From NCBI GenBank assembly GCA_900473185.1, contig UCKU01000025.1:202531-266530 (forward strand): a stretch of 64,000 bases of DNA, read 5' to 3'. A program made the position numbers and the translations under genes. Of this stretch, positions 1 to 8,643 are shown one piece after another. Every line of letters begins with the position of its first letter. The stretch's first letter is position 1. A model generated the notes under the pieces. That model made no database searches. It was not told where the DNA came from and saw nothing but the letters and a program-made list of their open reading frames with translations. Origin of the DNA: Hyphomicrobiales bacterium. Lineage in GTDB: Bacteria; Pseudomonadota; Alphaproteobacteria; Rhizobiales; Rhizobiaceae.

Positions 1-333
1 CGCAAAGCCCGGTATTCAAGCCGTTTTTTAGTCGTTATTAACCCTCACGGTTTACCCGTCATATGGTTCGTTGCATGCGGTCTCCGGCAACCGGCAGTCT
101 GTCTTCCGGCCCGGCAACACGAATTGGCCATATTGATGTGACAGCGGAATATTCGATAGCCGGCGTCCTCGATGGACCATTGGCGCCATCCAGGTTGCTC
201 GCAATCTTGTGATGGGACTGGCGGAATTTCCTGCTGCGCCGGAAGAACGAACGGATAGGGATCTGCGTTAAAGCGCAGTGATATCGCAAAGGGCCGCGGG
301 TTCCTCCGCCGTGGCATTGAGTGGTTGGGACGA
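1..333. other. Upstream region of the L,D-transpeptidase
   Basis: No gene is supported here. Open frames on both strands in this stretch show no family resemblance. The region presumably holds the promoter of the L,D-transpeptidase gene, but I see no convincing -35/-10 pair. Confidence 0.4.
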
Positions 334-1635
334 ATGTCTAAGAAGAACGGAATTGAAGCTCTCTCGCGCCGCGCCTTCCTGGCGTCGGCGGCAACGGTTG
401 GTGCCGGCGCGCTTACCGCACCCGCATTCGCGCAATCCGCGCTCGATGGTCTCCTGAACGCCCCGAAACGCGGCAACTGGGACGACCAGTTCGACGCCAA
501 GGCTGCCTCGCGCACGGCGACTGCCGTCCTTTCCAATACGCCGATCCTCAGCCCCCAGTCGGTGCCGAGCACGCAGCAGGCGATCATGCAGTATCAGCAG
601 ATCGCGTCCGCCGGCGGCTGGCCTGAGGTCAATCCGGGCGATCAGCGCCTGCAGCTCGGTGTTAGCTCCCCCACCGTCCAGGCGCTGCGCCAGCGTCTCG
701 CGATCACCGGCGATCTGCCGCGTGAAGCCGGCCTGTCCAACGCCTTCGATTCCTATGTCGACGGCGCCGTCAAGCGCTTCCAGGCCCGGCACGGCTTGCC
801 CGCCGATGGTGTGCTCGGCGAATTCACGCTGAAGGCGATGAACATTCCCGCCGATGTGCGCCTGCAGCAGTTGAACACCAACCTCATCCGCCTGCAGACC
901 TTCCCGGAGGACCTGGGCCGCCGCCACCTGATGGTCAACATTCCGGCTGCCTATGTGGAAGCCGTTGAAGACGGCAGCGTTGCGACGCGCCATACCGCAG
1001 TTGTCGGCCGTCTGAGCCGCCCGACGCATCTCGTCAACTCGAAGGTCTACGAGGTCATCCTCAACCCCTACTGGACGGCACCCCGCTCGATCGTCGAGAA
1101 GGACATCGTGCCGCTGATGCGCAAGGATCCGACCTATCTCGAGAAGAACGCCATCCGCCTGATCGACGGCAAGGGCAACGAAGTCCCCCCCGAGACCGTC
1201 GACTGGAACGGCGAGGCGCCGAACCTGATGTTCCGTCAGGACCCCGGCAAGATCAACGCCATGGCGTCCACGAAGATCAACTTCTACAACAAGAACGGCG
1301 AGTATATGCACGACACGCCGCAGCAGGGCCTGTTCAACAAGCTCATGCGCTTTGAATCGTCGGGCTGCGTGCGCGTCCAGAACGTGCGCGACCTGTCGAA
1401 CTGGCTGCTGCGCGAAACGCCCGGCTGGAACCGCCAGCAGATGGAGCAGGTGATCGCAAGCGGCACCAACACGCCGATCAAGCTCGCGACCGAAGTTCCT
1501 GTCTACTTCGTCTATATCTCGGCCTGGGGCATGCCCGACGGCGTCGTTCAGTTCCGCGACGACATCTACGAGATGGATGGCAATGCCGAACTGGCGCTCG
1601 ACACCACTTCGGGCATGGAGCAGCCGGTACAGTAA
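334..1635 (+). CDS. Exported L,D-transpeptidase (YcbB/YkuD family) with peptidoglycan-binding domain
   Basis: This protein probably cross-links or remodels peptidoglycan in the periplasm by L,D-transpeptidation. The N terminus has a twin-arginine signal (SRRAFLASAATVG, residues 11-23) and a likely cleavage site after AFA, around residue 33. A peptidoglycan-binding type 1 domain spans about residues 107-170. The YkuD catalytic domain follows, about residues 197-365, with the nucleophile Cys345 in SSGCVRV. I chose the ATG at 334; a TTG three codons upstream in the same frame is possible. The length (433 aa) fits the YcbB-like class with an N-terminal binding domain. A hairpin terminator follows directly, so the gene is probably monocistronic. 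Confidence 0.9.
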   Translation: MSKKNGIEALSRRAFLASAATVGAGALTAPAFAQSALDGLLNAPKRGNWDDQFDAKAASRTATAVLSNTPILSPQSVPSTQQAIMQYQQIASAGGWPEVNPGDQRLQLGVSSPTVQALRQRLAITGDLPREAGLSNAFDSYVDGAVKRFQARHGLPADGVLGEFTLKAMNIPADVRLQQLNTNLIRLQTFPEDLGRRHLMVNIPAAYVEAVEDGSVATRHTAVVGRLSRPTHLVNSKVYEVILNPYWTAPRSIVEKDIVPLMRKDPTYLEKNAIRLIDGKGNEVPPETVDWNGEAPNLMFRQDPGKINAMASTKINFYNKNGEYMHDTPQQGLFNKLMRFESSGCVRVQNVRDLSNWLLRETPGWNRQQMEQVIASGTNTPIKLATEVPVYFVYISAWGMPDGVVQFRDDIYEMDGNAELALDTTSGMEQPVQ

Positions 1636-1659
1636 GTCCGGCTTATGGAATTCACGGAA

Positions 1660-1685
1660 AGCCGCGCCATGTGCGCGGCTTTTTC
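1660..1685 (+). terminator. Intrinsic terminator after the L,D-transpeptidase
   Basis: An 8-bp perfect GC-rich stem (AGCCGCGC / GCGCGGCT) with a 5-nt loop is followed by TTTT. It lies 25 bases after the stop codon. Confidence 0.85.
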
Positions 1686-1816
1686 ATTCCAGCCAGGCGA
1701 TATCAGGCGCAAAATGTTCGGCCCGCGCGCTTAGCCCAGCAAATGTCGTTCTTCGTATTGCCCTCGCATCGGCGGAAGGCTAATACCTTGCCGCATTCCA
1801 GTGAAGGAGCCAGCCC

Positions 1817-3115
1817 ATGACCAATGCTTCCACCGAATCCTTCTTCAATCGTTCGCTTGCCGACGTCGATCCGGAAATCTTCGGCGCGATCGAAAAGGAA
1901 CTCGGTCGTCAACGGCATGAGATCGAACTGATCGCATCCGAGAACATCGTTTCCCGCGCCGTTCTGGAAGCCCAGGGCTCCATCATGACCAACAAATATG
2001 CCGAGGGTTATCCGGGCAAGCGCTACTACGGTGGCTGCCAGTTCGTCGATATCGCCGAGGAACTGGCCATAGAGCGCGCCAAGAAGCTCTTCGGCGTCAA
2101 CTTCGCCAACGTTCAGCCGAACTCCGGTTCGCAGATGAACCAGGCCGTATTCCTGGCGCTGCTGCAGCCGGGCGATACGTTCATGGGTCTCGACCTGAAT
2201 TCCGGTGGTCACCTGACGCATGGTTCGCCGGTCAACATGTCCGGCAAGTGGTTTAACGTCGTTTCCTACGGCGTGCGCGAAGGCGATAACCTGCTCGACA
2301 TGGACGACGTCGAGCGCAAGGCGAAAGAACACAAGCCGAAGCTGATCATCGCCGGCGGCACGGCCTATTCCCGTATCTGGGACTGGAAGCGCTTCCGCGA
2401 GATCGCCGACAGCGTCGGCGCTTACCTGATGGTCGACATGGCCCACATTGCCGGTCTTGTTGCCGGCGGCGTGCATCCGTCGCCGTTCCCGCACTGCCAT
2501 GTTGCGACGACCACGACCCACAAGTCTCTGCGCGGCCCCCGCGGCGGCGTCATCCTGACGAATGACGAGGATCTGGCCAAGAAGTTCAACTCGGCTGTCT
2601 TCCCTGGTCTCCAGGGTGGTCCGCTGATGCACATCATTGCTGCCAAGGCCGTTGCCTTCGGCGAGGCGCTGCAGCCGGAATTCAAGGAATACGCCGCCCA
2701 GGTCGTCAAGAACGCCAAGGCGCTGGCCGAAACGCTTGTCGCCGGCGGCCTCGATGTCGTATCTGGCGGCACCGACAACCACCTGATGCTGGTCGACCTG
2801 CGCAAGAAGAACGCCACCGGCAAGCGCGCCGAGGCAGCCCTTGGCCGCGCCTACATCACCTGCAACAAGAACGGCATCCCGTTCGATCCCGAAAAGCCCT
2901 TCGTCACCTCTGGCGTGCGCCTCGGCGCCCCGGCCGGCACGACGCGCGGCTTCAAGGAAGCGGAGTTCCGCGAGATCGGCAATCTCATCGTCGAGGTACT
3001 CGACGGCCTGAAGGTCGCCAATTCCGACGAAGGCAATGCCGCCGTCGAAGGTGCTGTCCGCGGCAAGGTGGTGAACCTGACCGATCGCTTCCCCATGTAT
3101 GACTACATGGGCTAG
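1817..3115 (+). CDS. glyA: Serine hydroxymethyltransferase
   Basis: GlyA interconverts serine and glycine with tetrahydrofolate and supplies one-carbon units. The 432-residue length is standard. The pyridoxal-phosphate lysine is Lys236 in the signature TTTTHKSLRGPRGG. The N-terminal region with EKELGRQRHEIELIASEN and the YAEGYPGKRYYGGC block are also typical. The ATG at 1817 has a GAAGGAG ribosome site. It is followed by nrdR and the riboflavin genes, a common order in Rhizobiales, although a repeat element separates glyA from nrdR. Confidence 0.98.
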   Translation: MTNASTESFFNRSLADVDPEIFGAIEKELGRQRHEIELIASENIVSRAVLEAQGSIMTNKYAEGYPGKRYYGGCQFVDIAEELAIERAKKLFGVNFANVQPNSGSQMNQAVFLALLQPGDTFMGLDLNSGGHLTHGSPVNMSGKWFNVVSYGVREGDNLLDMDDVERKAKEHKPKLIIAGGTAYSRIWDWKRFREIADSVGAYLMVDMAHIAGLVAGGVHPSPFPHCHVATTTTHKSLRGPRGGVILTNDEDLAKKFNSAVFPGLQGGPLMHIIAAKAVAFGEALQPEFKEYAAQVVKNAKALAETLVAGGLDVVSGGTDNHLMLVDLRKKNATGKRAEAALGRAYITCNKNGIPFDPEKPFVTSGVRLGAPAGTTRGFKEAEFREIGNLIVEVLDGLKVANSDEGNAAVEGAVRGKVVNLTDRFPMYDYMG

Positions 3116-3212
3116 AGCGCCGTGCGCCCGTTCAGGCGCACAAAGGTTGCTCTAACTCTTTGAATCTACGCATCAGGCTTTCCGAAAATCGGTTCCGATT
3201 TTCGGGCCGATG
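3116..3212 (+). repeat. Rhizobial intergenic repeat between glyA and nrdR
   Basis: The element starts just after the glyA stop with an AGAGCGCCGTGCGCC block. It ends in a strong palindrome, CCGAAAATCGG-TT-CCGATTTTCGG, at about 3181-3204. I recognise this layout as a common intergenic repeat of Rhizobium; the family assignment is from memory. The palindrome could also act as a transcript-stabilising or terminating hairpin. Confidence 0.6.
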
Positions 3213-3226
3213 CTGAAGGAGAAGGC

Positions 3227-3703
3227 ATGCGCTGCCCCTATTGCGGTTCGGAAGATACGCAGGTCAAGGATTCACGCCCGGCGGAGGATAACACCTCCAT
3301 CCGCCGGCGCCGCATCTGTCCGGACTGCGGCGGCCGCTTCACGACCTTCGAGCGCGTGCAACTGCGCGAGCTGATGGTCACGAAGAAGACCGGCCGAAAG
3401 GTTCCCTTCGACCGTGATAAGCTGGTCAGGTCCTTCGATGTGGCATTGCGCAAGCGTCCGGTCGATCGCGATCGCATCGAGCGCGCTGTCTCCGGCATCG
3501 TGCGCCGGCTGGAAAGCTCAGGCGAGACGGAAATCTCCTCCGAGCAGATCGGTCTGCAGGTGCTCGAAGCCATGAAGAGCCTCGATGATGTCGGCTTCGT
3601 GCGCTACGCCTCGGTCTATCGCGATTTCTCGCATGCCGAGGATTTCGAAAAACTGATCGCCGAGCTCAACGCCAAGATCGCCCGCGATCCACTGGACGTC
3701 TGA
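3227..3703 (+). CDS. nrdR: Transcriptional repressor NrdR
   Basis: NrdR represses ribonucleotide reductase genes in response to the dATP/ATP balance. The N-terminal zinc ribbon is visible as Cys3, Cys6, Cys31 and Cys34. An ATP-cone domain follows, about residues 49-139. The 158-residue length is normal. A GAAGGAGAAGGC ribosome site precedes the ATG. The gene ends two bases before ribD, so the two are probably cotranscribed, as in many proteobacteria. Confidence 0.97.
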   Translation: MRCPYCGSEDTQVKDSRPAEDNTSIRRRRICPDCGGRFTTFERVQLRELMVTKKTGRKVPFDRDKLVRSFDVALRKRPVDRDRIERAVSGIVRRLESSGETEISSEQIGLQVLEAMKSLDDVGFVRYASVYRDFSHAEDFEKLIAELNAKIARDPLDV

Positions 3704-3705
3704 CG

Positions 3706-5028
3706 ATGAGCGAGGTGATCGCGCGGCCTGAGGACGAACGCTTCATGGCAGCCGCGATCCGCCTGTCGCGTTGGCACACGGGCCAGACTTCCACGAACCC
3801 ATCCGTTGGGTGCGTCATCGTTCGAGATGGCGTGATCGTCGGCCGTGCCGTGACCGCGCTTGGCGGCCGCCCGCATGCCGAGCCGCAGGCGCTTGCTGAA
3901 GCGGGCGGGCTCGCCCGCGGTGCGACGGCCTATGTCACGCTCGAACCTTGCTCGCATCACGGCAAGACGCCGCCCTGCGCCGAGGCCCTGATTGCTTATG
4001 GCGTCGGCCGCGTCGTTATCAGCGTCACCGATCCCGATGTCAGGGTTTCCGGCCGCGGCATTTCGATGCTGCGCGACGCCGGCATCGAAGTGACGGCTGG
4101 CGTATTGGAGGAAGAGGGCAGGCAATCGCTGTCAGGCTATCTCACCCGCCAGACGAAGAACCGCCCCTATGTGACTCTCAAACTTGCGGTTTCCGCCGAT
4201 GGCATGATCGGCCGCGAGGGGGTAGGGCAGGTGGCGATCACCGGCCCGGAGGCGCGTGTTCAGGTGCAGGCGCTGCGGGCAGAAACCGATGCCATTCTTG
4301 TCGGTATCGGCACGGCGATAGCTGACGATCCATTGCTGACCGTGCGCACGCCGGGTCTTGAGGCGCAATCACCCGTTCGCATCGTGCTCGATCCCGCCCT
4401 GGCATTGCCGTTGACGAGCAAGCTTGTCGAGACGGCGCGGGAGGTGCCGGTCATCGTTGTGGCGAGTGAAGAGGTTTCACCGCTAGGGTCGGAGGAAGGG
4501 TCACCCCCCTCTGCCCTGCCGGGCATCTCCCCCACAAGGGGGGACATCGGCAAGGAGCACGCTCCGAATTCTCCAACTTCCGGTGACGATGGCTCTGCTT
4601 CGAGCAACGATGTGGGACGGGGAGACAGCCCCCAGCCAATCTCCCCCCTTGTGGGGGAGATGTCCGGCAGGACAGAGGGGGGTAACACACCCATCGACCC
4701 CACCGAGATGGACTCCCGCCGCGCCGCGCTCGAAGCCGCAGGCGTCGAAATCCTCTACTGCAATCCCTATCACCCGGAAGTCCTGCTGCCGGCGCTTGCC
4801 ACACGCGGCATCTCCTCGCTCTTAGTCGAAGGCGGCGCGAAAACCGCGAAGCTTTTCCTCGAAGCCGGTCTCGTCGATCGCATCCAGCTTTATCAGGCGC
4901 CTGTCGTCATCGGCGAGGGCGGTATTGAATCCCCGCTTCAGGCGACCGACATACCATCCGGTTTCGCCCACAGGGGCACTTACATATTCGGCGCGGATCG
5001 CCTGGACGAATACGAAAGAGAGAATTGA
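3706..5028 (+). CDS. ribD: Bifunctional riboflavin deaminase/reductase RibD with an internal repeat insertion
   Basis: RibD carries out the deamination and reduction steps of riboflavin synthesis. The deaminase domain has the zinc ligands His57 and Glu59 (PHAEPQAL) with Cys82 and Cys91 (PCSHHGKTPPCAEAL). The reductase domain begins near residue 155 (RPYVTLKLAVSADGMIG). At 440 residues it is about 70-75 residues longer than a typical RibD. The excess lies at residues 259-333, a Gly/Ser/Pro-rich stretch encoded by a large palindromic repeat inserted in frame. The sequence resumes normally at SRRAALEAAGVEIL and keeps the conserved LLVEGGAKTAKLF. The stop overlaps the ribE start. Confidence 0.95.
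   Translation: MSEVIARPEDERFMAAAIRLSRWHTGQTSTNPSVGCVIVRDGVIVGRAVTALGGRPHAEPQALAEAGGLARGATAYVTLEPCSHHGKTPPCAEALIAYGVGRVVISVTDPDVRVSGRGISMLRDAGIEVTAGVLEEEGRQSLSGYLTRQTKNRPYVTLKLAVSADGMIGREGVGQVAITGPEARVQVQALRAETDAILVGIGTAIADDPLLTVRTPGLEAQSPVRIVLDPALALPLTSKLVETAREVPVIVVASEEVSPLGSEEGSPPSALPGISPTRGDIGKEHAPNSPTSGDDGSASSNDVGRGDSPQPISPLVGEMSGRTEGGNTPIDPTEMDSRRAALEAAGVEILYCNPYHPEVLLPALATRGISSLLVEGGAKTAKLFLEAGLVDRIQLYQAPVVIGEGGIESPLQATDIPSGFAHRGTYIFGADRLDEYEREN
4482..4704. repeat. Palindromic repeat element inserted in frame within ribD
   Basis: Two 48-base arms, 4503-4550 and 4636-4683, are inverted copies that differ at four positions. Weaker similarity extends outward, giving an element of roughly 225 bases. 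Arm cores contain CTCCCCC and its complement GGGGGAG. The style matches the RIME class of rhizobial intergenic mosaic elements, but here it lies inside a coding sequence and stays open in the ribD frame. The exact ends are approximate. Confidence 0.8.
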
Positions 5029-5648
5029 TGTTCACCGGAATTGTCACTGATGTCGGCACGATCGAATCCGTTTCGCCGCTGAAGGAAGGCATCAAGCTTC
5101 GCGTCGCGACGAATTACGATCCGGCGACCATCGATATGGGCGCTTCCATCTCTCATTCCGGCATCTGCCTTACGGTGACCGGCCTGCCGCAGGATGGCAG
5201 CAACGGCCGCTGGTTCGAGGTCGAGGCATGGGAAGAGGCGCTGCGGCTCACCACTATTTCCACCTGGCAGGCGGGCAGCCATGTCAATCTCGAGCGCTCG
5301 CTGAAGATCGGCGATGAACTCGGCGGCCACATCGTCTCCGGCCATGTCGACGGCAAGGCCGAGATCCTGTCGGTGACGGAAGAAGGCGACGCCACGCGCT
5401 ATCGTCTGCGTGCGCCGGCCCATCTCGCGAAATTCGTAGCGCCCAAGGGCTCCATCGCACTCGACGGGACGTCGCTCACCGTCAATGCCGTCGATGGCAC
5501 GGATTTCGACGTGCTGCTGATCCGCCACACGCTGGAGGTCACCACCTGGGGCGAGCGCAAGGCCGGCGACTTCGTCAATTTCGAGGTCGACACGATGGCG
5601 CGTTATGCCGCCCGCCTTGCTGAGTTTCCTAGCGCGAAAGCTGAATGA
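5028..5648 (+). CDS. ribE: Riboflavin synthase, alpha subunit
   Basis: This enzyme dismutates two 6,7-dimethyl-8-ribityllumazine molecules to riboflavin; it is called ribC in some species. It starts with the family hallmark MFTGIVTDVG and contains two lumazine-binding repeats, about residues 1-97 and 98-195. The second is introduced by GGHIVSGHVDGKAEI. The 206-residue length is usual. The ATG at 5028 overlaps the ribD stop by one base (TGATG), indicating translational coupling. The last 20 bases overlap the 3' end of the convergent acetyltransferase gene. Confidence 0.96.
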   Translation: MFTGIVTDVGTIESVSPLKEGIKLRVATNYDPATIDMGASISHSGICLTVTGLPQDGSNGRWFEVEAWEEALRLTTISTWQAGSHVNLERSLKIGDELGGHIVSGHVDGKAEILSVTEEGDATRYRLRAPAHLAKFVAPKGSIALDGTSLTVNAVDGTDFDVLLIRHTLEVTTWGERKAGDFVNFEVDTMARYAARLAEFPSAKAE

Positions 5649-6144
5649 TCGGACCGTTATAGTCCGTCCGCGCGGTTTCCCTGAAACCGAGCTTGTCCGC
5701 GACCTTGAGCGACGGCGCATTATCAGGGCTGATGATGCAGGTCATCAGCCGCCCCGGAAACTGTGCCTCGCCCCAGCCGATGATCGCCTTCAGCGCCTCC
5801 GTGGCATAGCCCTTGCCATGGGCTGAAGGCATCAGTGCCCAGCCCACCTCCATCGTGCCTTCGATCGAAGGTTGCATGTCCCGCTTGGCTTCGAGAAAAC
5901 CCGCTTCGCCGATGAAGCGGCCGCTTTCCTTGTCCTCGATCGCGAAGAAACCGAAGCCCATGTGATGCCACATGCCGGCAATACGCAGCAGCCGTGACCA
6001 GCTCTGCTCGCGGCTGGAGGGCACGCCGCTGATGAAACGCACGACGTCTTCGTCGCGCCAGAGTTCGAAATGTGCGTCGAAGTCGTCACGCCGATGCGCG
6101 CGCAGAATAAGCCGTCCGGTTTCCAGTGTCGGGATATCGATCAT
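5629..6144 (-). CDS. GNAT family N-acetyltransferase (RimJ/RimL-like)
   Basis: This 171-residue protein probably transfers an acetyl group from acetyl-CoA to an amine; the substrate is unknown. It starts MIDIPTLETGRLILRAHRRDDFDAH, typical of the RimJ/RimL subgroup. It contains the acetyl-CoA-binding region with ALMPSAHGKGYATEALKAIIGWGEA and the closing SLKVADKLGFRE motif. The frame stays open well upstream of the chosen ATG, but that extension is antisense to the neighbouring cupin gene and has no family resemblance. It converges on ribE with a 20-base overlap. Confidence 0.88.
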   Translation of the reverse strand: MIDIPTLETGRLILRAHRRDDFDAHFELWRDEDVVRFISGVPSSREQSWSRLLRIAGMWHHMGFGFFAIEDKESGRFIGEAGFLEAKRDMQPSIEGTMEVGWALMPSAHGKGYATEALKAIIGWGEAQFPGRLMTCIISPDNAPSLKVADKLGFRETARTDYNGPIIQLSR

Positions 6145-6187
6145 TAATAGGATGCTCTGAAGTGAGGGGTGACGACGGTGCTTTTCA

Positions 6188-6682
6188 TCAAAAGCCCGGC
6201 TCGCCGTCCCAGTAATCAAGCGCATTTTCTCCCCGGCCGATATGGTCGAAGGAGCTGCCGTCGCGATTGGTCTTGGCGAGGAATTTGCCGGAATCGGGAT
6301 ATTCGCAGATCTCGGTCTTCGCCTTGGTCGACAGGCCCAAATAGATAAGCGGCGTCGAACCGGTATTGATGATCTGATGGGCCGTTTCCGGTCCGCCCGA
6401 GGGGGCACCCAGCACATCGCCCTTCTTGATCGCATAGCGCTGCTCGCCGAAGCGATATTCGCCCGTGCCCTCGATGATATAGAAGAGCTCGTCTTCGACA
6501 TGATGATTGTGGAAGGGGCAGCCGGATTTGCCTGGTGGTACTTCGCTGTAGCTGATGCCGAGATTGGCAAGCCCGAGATCTTTTCCGAAAGACGTGTCGC
6601 GGCTCTCGAAGAGCCTTCCCCTGGTCCAGTGTTCGAGGGAGAGATCGGCCGTGTTGATGACCGGTTTTGCGTTCGTCGCCAT
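6188..6682 (-). CDS. Cupin domain protein
   Basis: A small single-domain cupin of unknown substrate, 164 residues. The metal-binding motif 1 is visible as CPFHNHHVEDELFYIIEGTGEY, about residues 54-76. Motif 2 is PHQ-like (ETAHQIINTG) near residue 100. A strong GGAGGACCCT ribosome site precedes the ATG. It shares strand with the downstream acetyltransferase gene 43 bases away, so the two may be cotranscribed. A catalytic role cannot be told from the sequence. Confidence 0.85.
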   Translation of the reverse strand: MATNAKPVINTADLSLEHWTRGRLFESRDTSFGKDLGLANLGISYSEVPPGKSGCPFHNHHVEDELFYIIEGTGEYRFGEQRYAIKKGDVLGAPSGGPETAHQIINTGSTPLIYLGLSTKAKTEICEYPDSGKFLAKTNRDGSSFDHIGRGENALDYWDGEPGF

Positions 6683-6806
6683 AGGGTCCTCCGTTTTGGC
6701 GAGAAGACAATCCTATCCGGCGGAAAATGCAACAACGATTTCTACAGAAGGCAGCATGGGCGGTGAGGAGATCAGCCGCCCATGCTTGCCTTCCAAGCTG
6801 GCAGCC

Positions 6807-7163
6807 TCAGCGAACGTAGAACGTAATGCTGCCGTCGGCTGCCTGTTCGGCGTTCACGACATTACGGATATTGACGCCGTCATTGTTGAGCTTGTGTGCA
6901 AGCGACCTGTTGGCGTCGATGGAGGCCTGGATGGCGTGGACAGCGCTTTGCGGGCGCTGAGGGCCGGAGCGCGGGCCGGTGTCCTCGTCGTCGAGATTGT
7001 GCCAGTTGTAGACCGGTTGGACGTCGAAGTCGCCCTGGAAGGTGCGAAGCGTCTGCTCGATACCCTGGGCGCTATTCATGCCGAGGCTTTCAGCCCGGCT
7101 GATGCCGGCAAATGCAAGGGAGGAGAAAGCGGCGGCAATGGTGATTTTAGCAAGGCGGTTCAT
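6807..7163 (-). CDS. Small secreted protein of unknown function
   Basis: This 118-residue protein has a clear Sec signal peptide (MNRLAKITIAAAFSSLAFAGISRAE, cleavage after about residue 24). The mature part is short and polar and has no motif I recognise. The start at 7163 was chosen because the signal peptide begins there; the frame stays open about 13 codons further upstream. It is transcribed divergently from ribH. Confidence 0.7.
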   Translation of the reverse strand: MNRLAKITIAAAFSSLAFAGISRAESLGMNSAQGIEQTLRTFQGDFDVQPVYNWHNLDDEDTGPRSGPQRPQSAVHAIQASIDANRSLAHKLNNDGVNIRNVVNAEQAADGSITFYVR

Positions 7164-7506
7164 GATGGTATCCTTTCGTCTGCAGTGACGGTCGGCTGTC
7201 AACAGGGGATCGTCTGCGTTACGACTGAGATTTGGCGCTGCAGCATTGTTCTTTCAATGGATTAAGTCACTGAAAATCAATTACAAATTGTTCATGAATT
7301 CTGCCTTGGATTTGCCGTTATTGCGTCACCCGGCTCAGCATGTTTTTTGCGTCGTTGCGCCCGACGATGCGCGCCTGAGCTATCCCATTGCAGATATTTT
7401 GTCTTTCCTTCAGAGCGCCGCCCGAATTTGCTTGCCATTCGCTCGAAGGCATGTTTTGACCGCGGCCTGCCCGAGTGGAAAATGCCCCTCCAACCGAAGG
7501 TGAACC
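7164..7506. other. Divergent intergenic region upstream of ribH
   Basis: A 343-base gap between the secreted-protein gene and ribH, with an AT-rich patch at about 7245-7300. It should hold both promoters. I looked for an FMN (RFN) riboswitch and did not find its conserved blocks. Confidence 0.5.
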
Positions 7507-7962
7507 ATGCCGAAAGAGACCGCTCCCCATATTTTGATCGTCGAAGCACGCTTCTATGACGACATGGCCGATGCTCTTCTGGAAGGCGCGACCTTCGCGC
7601 TGGAAGAAGCGGGCGCCACCTTTGACGTCGTCACCGTGCCCGGCGCGCTGGAAATTCCGGCGACGATTGCCATGGCGCTCGATGGCGCGGATAATGACGG
7701 CACGCAGTACGACGGTTTCGTCGCACTCGGCATGGTCATCCGCGGCGAGACCTATCATTTCGACATCGTGTCGAACGAGTCTTCGCGTGCTCTGATGGAT
7801 CTCGCCGTCAGCGAATCCCTTGCCATCGGCAACGGCATCCTGACCGTCGAGAACGATGAACAGGCCTGGGTGCGCGCGCGCCGCTCGGAAAAGGACAAGG
7901 GCGGTTTCGCTGCCCGTGCAGCTCTCACCATGATCGAGCTGAAGAAGAAGCTGGGTGCATAA
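7507..7962 (+). CDS. ribH: 6,7-dimethyl-8-ribityllumazine synthase
   Basis: RibH condenses the RibD product with dihydroxybutanone phosphate to make the riboflavin precursor. The family pattern is visible: ILIVEARFYDDMADALLEGA at the N terminus, VPGALEIPATIAMAL near residue 45-60 and GMVIRGETYHFDIVSNESSRAL near residue 78-100, which holds the active-site region. The length of 151 residues is normal. A GAAGGTG ribosome site precedes the ATG. It lies three bases before nusB, an order conserved in alphaproteobacteria. Confidence 0.96.
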   Translation: MPKETAPHILIVEARFYDDMADALLEGATFALEEAGATFDVVTVPGALEIPATIAMALDGADNDGTQYDGFVALGMVIRGETYHFDIVSNESSRALMDLAVSESLAIGNGILTVENDEQAWVRARRSEKDKGGFAARAALTMIELKKKLGA

Positions 7963-7965
7963 AGA

Positions 7966-8448
7966 ATGACTGACGAAAATACCGAACGACCGGTCAAGGC
8001 TGCCAACCAGCGGGGCGCTGCACGCCTCGCGGCTGTGCAGGCGCTTTATCAGATGGATATCGGCGGCACCGGCGTTCTGGAAATCGTGGCGGAATACGAG
8101 GCGCACCGCCTCGGCCAGGAACTTGACGGCGAAACCTATCTGAAGGCCGATGCCGGCTGGTTCCGCTCGATCGTCTCAGGCGTCGTGCGCGACCAGCTCC
8201 GCCTCGATCCGCTGATCGCCTCTGCTCTGCAGGACGATTGGGCGCTGTCGCGCCTGGACAGCACTGTCCGCGCCATCCTGCGCGCCGGCGTTTTCGAACT
8301 CGTCGACCGCAAGGACGTGCCGGTCGCCGTCATCGTTACCGAATATGTCGAGATTGCCCGTGCCTTCTTCGACGACGATGAGCCGAAGCTCGTCAATGCC
8401 GTTCTGGACCGCATCGCCAAGCAAGTGCGTAGCGACCAGAAGAAGTAG
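7966..8448 (+). CDS. nusB: Transcription antitermination factor NusB
   Basis: NusB works with NusE (S10) in antitermination of rRNA operons. The 160-residue protein has the family N terminus (RGAARLAAVQALYQMDIGG) and the C-terminal EYVEIARAFFDDDEPKLVNAVLDRIAK block. It is coupled to ribH with a three-base gap, as expected for a ribH-nusB pair. Confidence 0.96.
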   Translation: MTDENTERPVKAANQRGAARLAAVQALYQMDIGGTGVLEIVAEYEAHRLGQELDGETYLKADAGWFRSIVSGVVRDQLRLDPLIASALQDDWALSRLDSTVRAILRAGVFELVDRKDVPVAVIVTEYVEIARAFFDDDEPKLVNAVLDRIAKQVRSDQKK

Positions 8449-8489
8449 GCACTTAGCCGCCAAACAACCCCTCCCATCCTTTCTGCGGT

Positions 8490-8545
8490 ACTGCAAGGCT
8501 TTTGAAGTTTTGCAGTCTTGACGCGACGTTATCGACCACGCAATC
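8490..8545 (+). promoter_or_regulatory. Stem-loop and possible promoter upstream of hppA
   Basis: A 7-bp inverted repeat (ACTGCAA at 8490-8496, TTGCAGT at 8510-8516) abuts a CTTGAC box at 8517-8522, which resembles the alphaproteobacterial -35 consensus. The matching -10 is weak. The hairpin has no T-run, so it looks more like an operator than a terminator. Confidence 0.3.
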
Positions 8546-8643
8546 TCCGCTCGCCTGTTGAGCGTTTCTATGGAGAGGAGTCGATTCAGCAGCATTCGTC
8601 GCCGGAGAAGGAGTGAGCTCCGGCTTATGGGAGGAAAGAGCGA

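Noticed and set aside
5629..6735. A single 368-residue minus-strand protein covering the acetyltransferase and the cupin region
   Set aside because: Only the last 171 residues match the GNAT family. The upstream part is out of frame with the real cupin gene, which has a strong ribosome site and clear motifs.
7164..7506. FMN riboswitch upstream of ribH
   Set aside because: The conserved RFN blocks could not be found on either strand.
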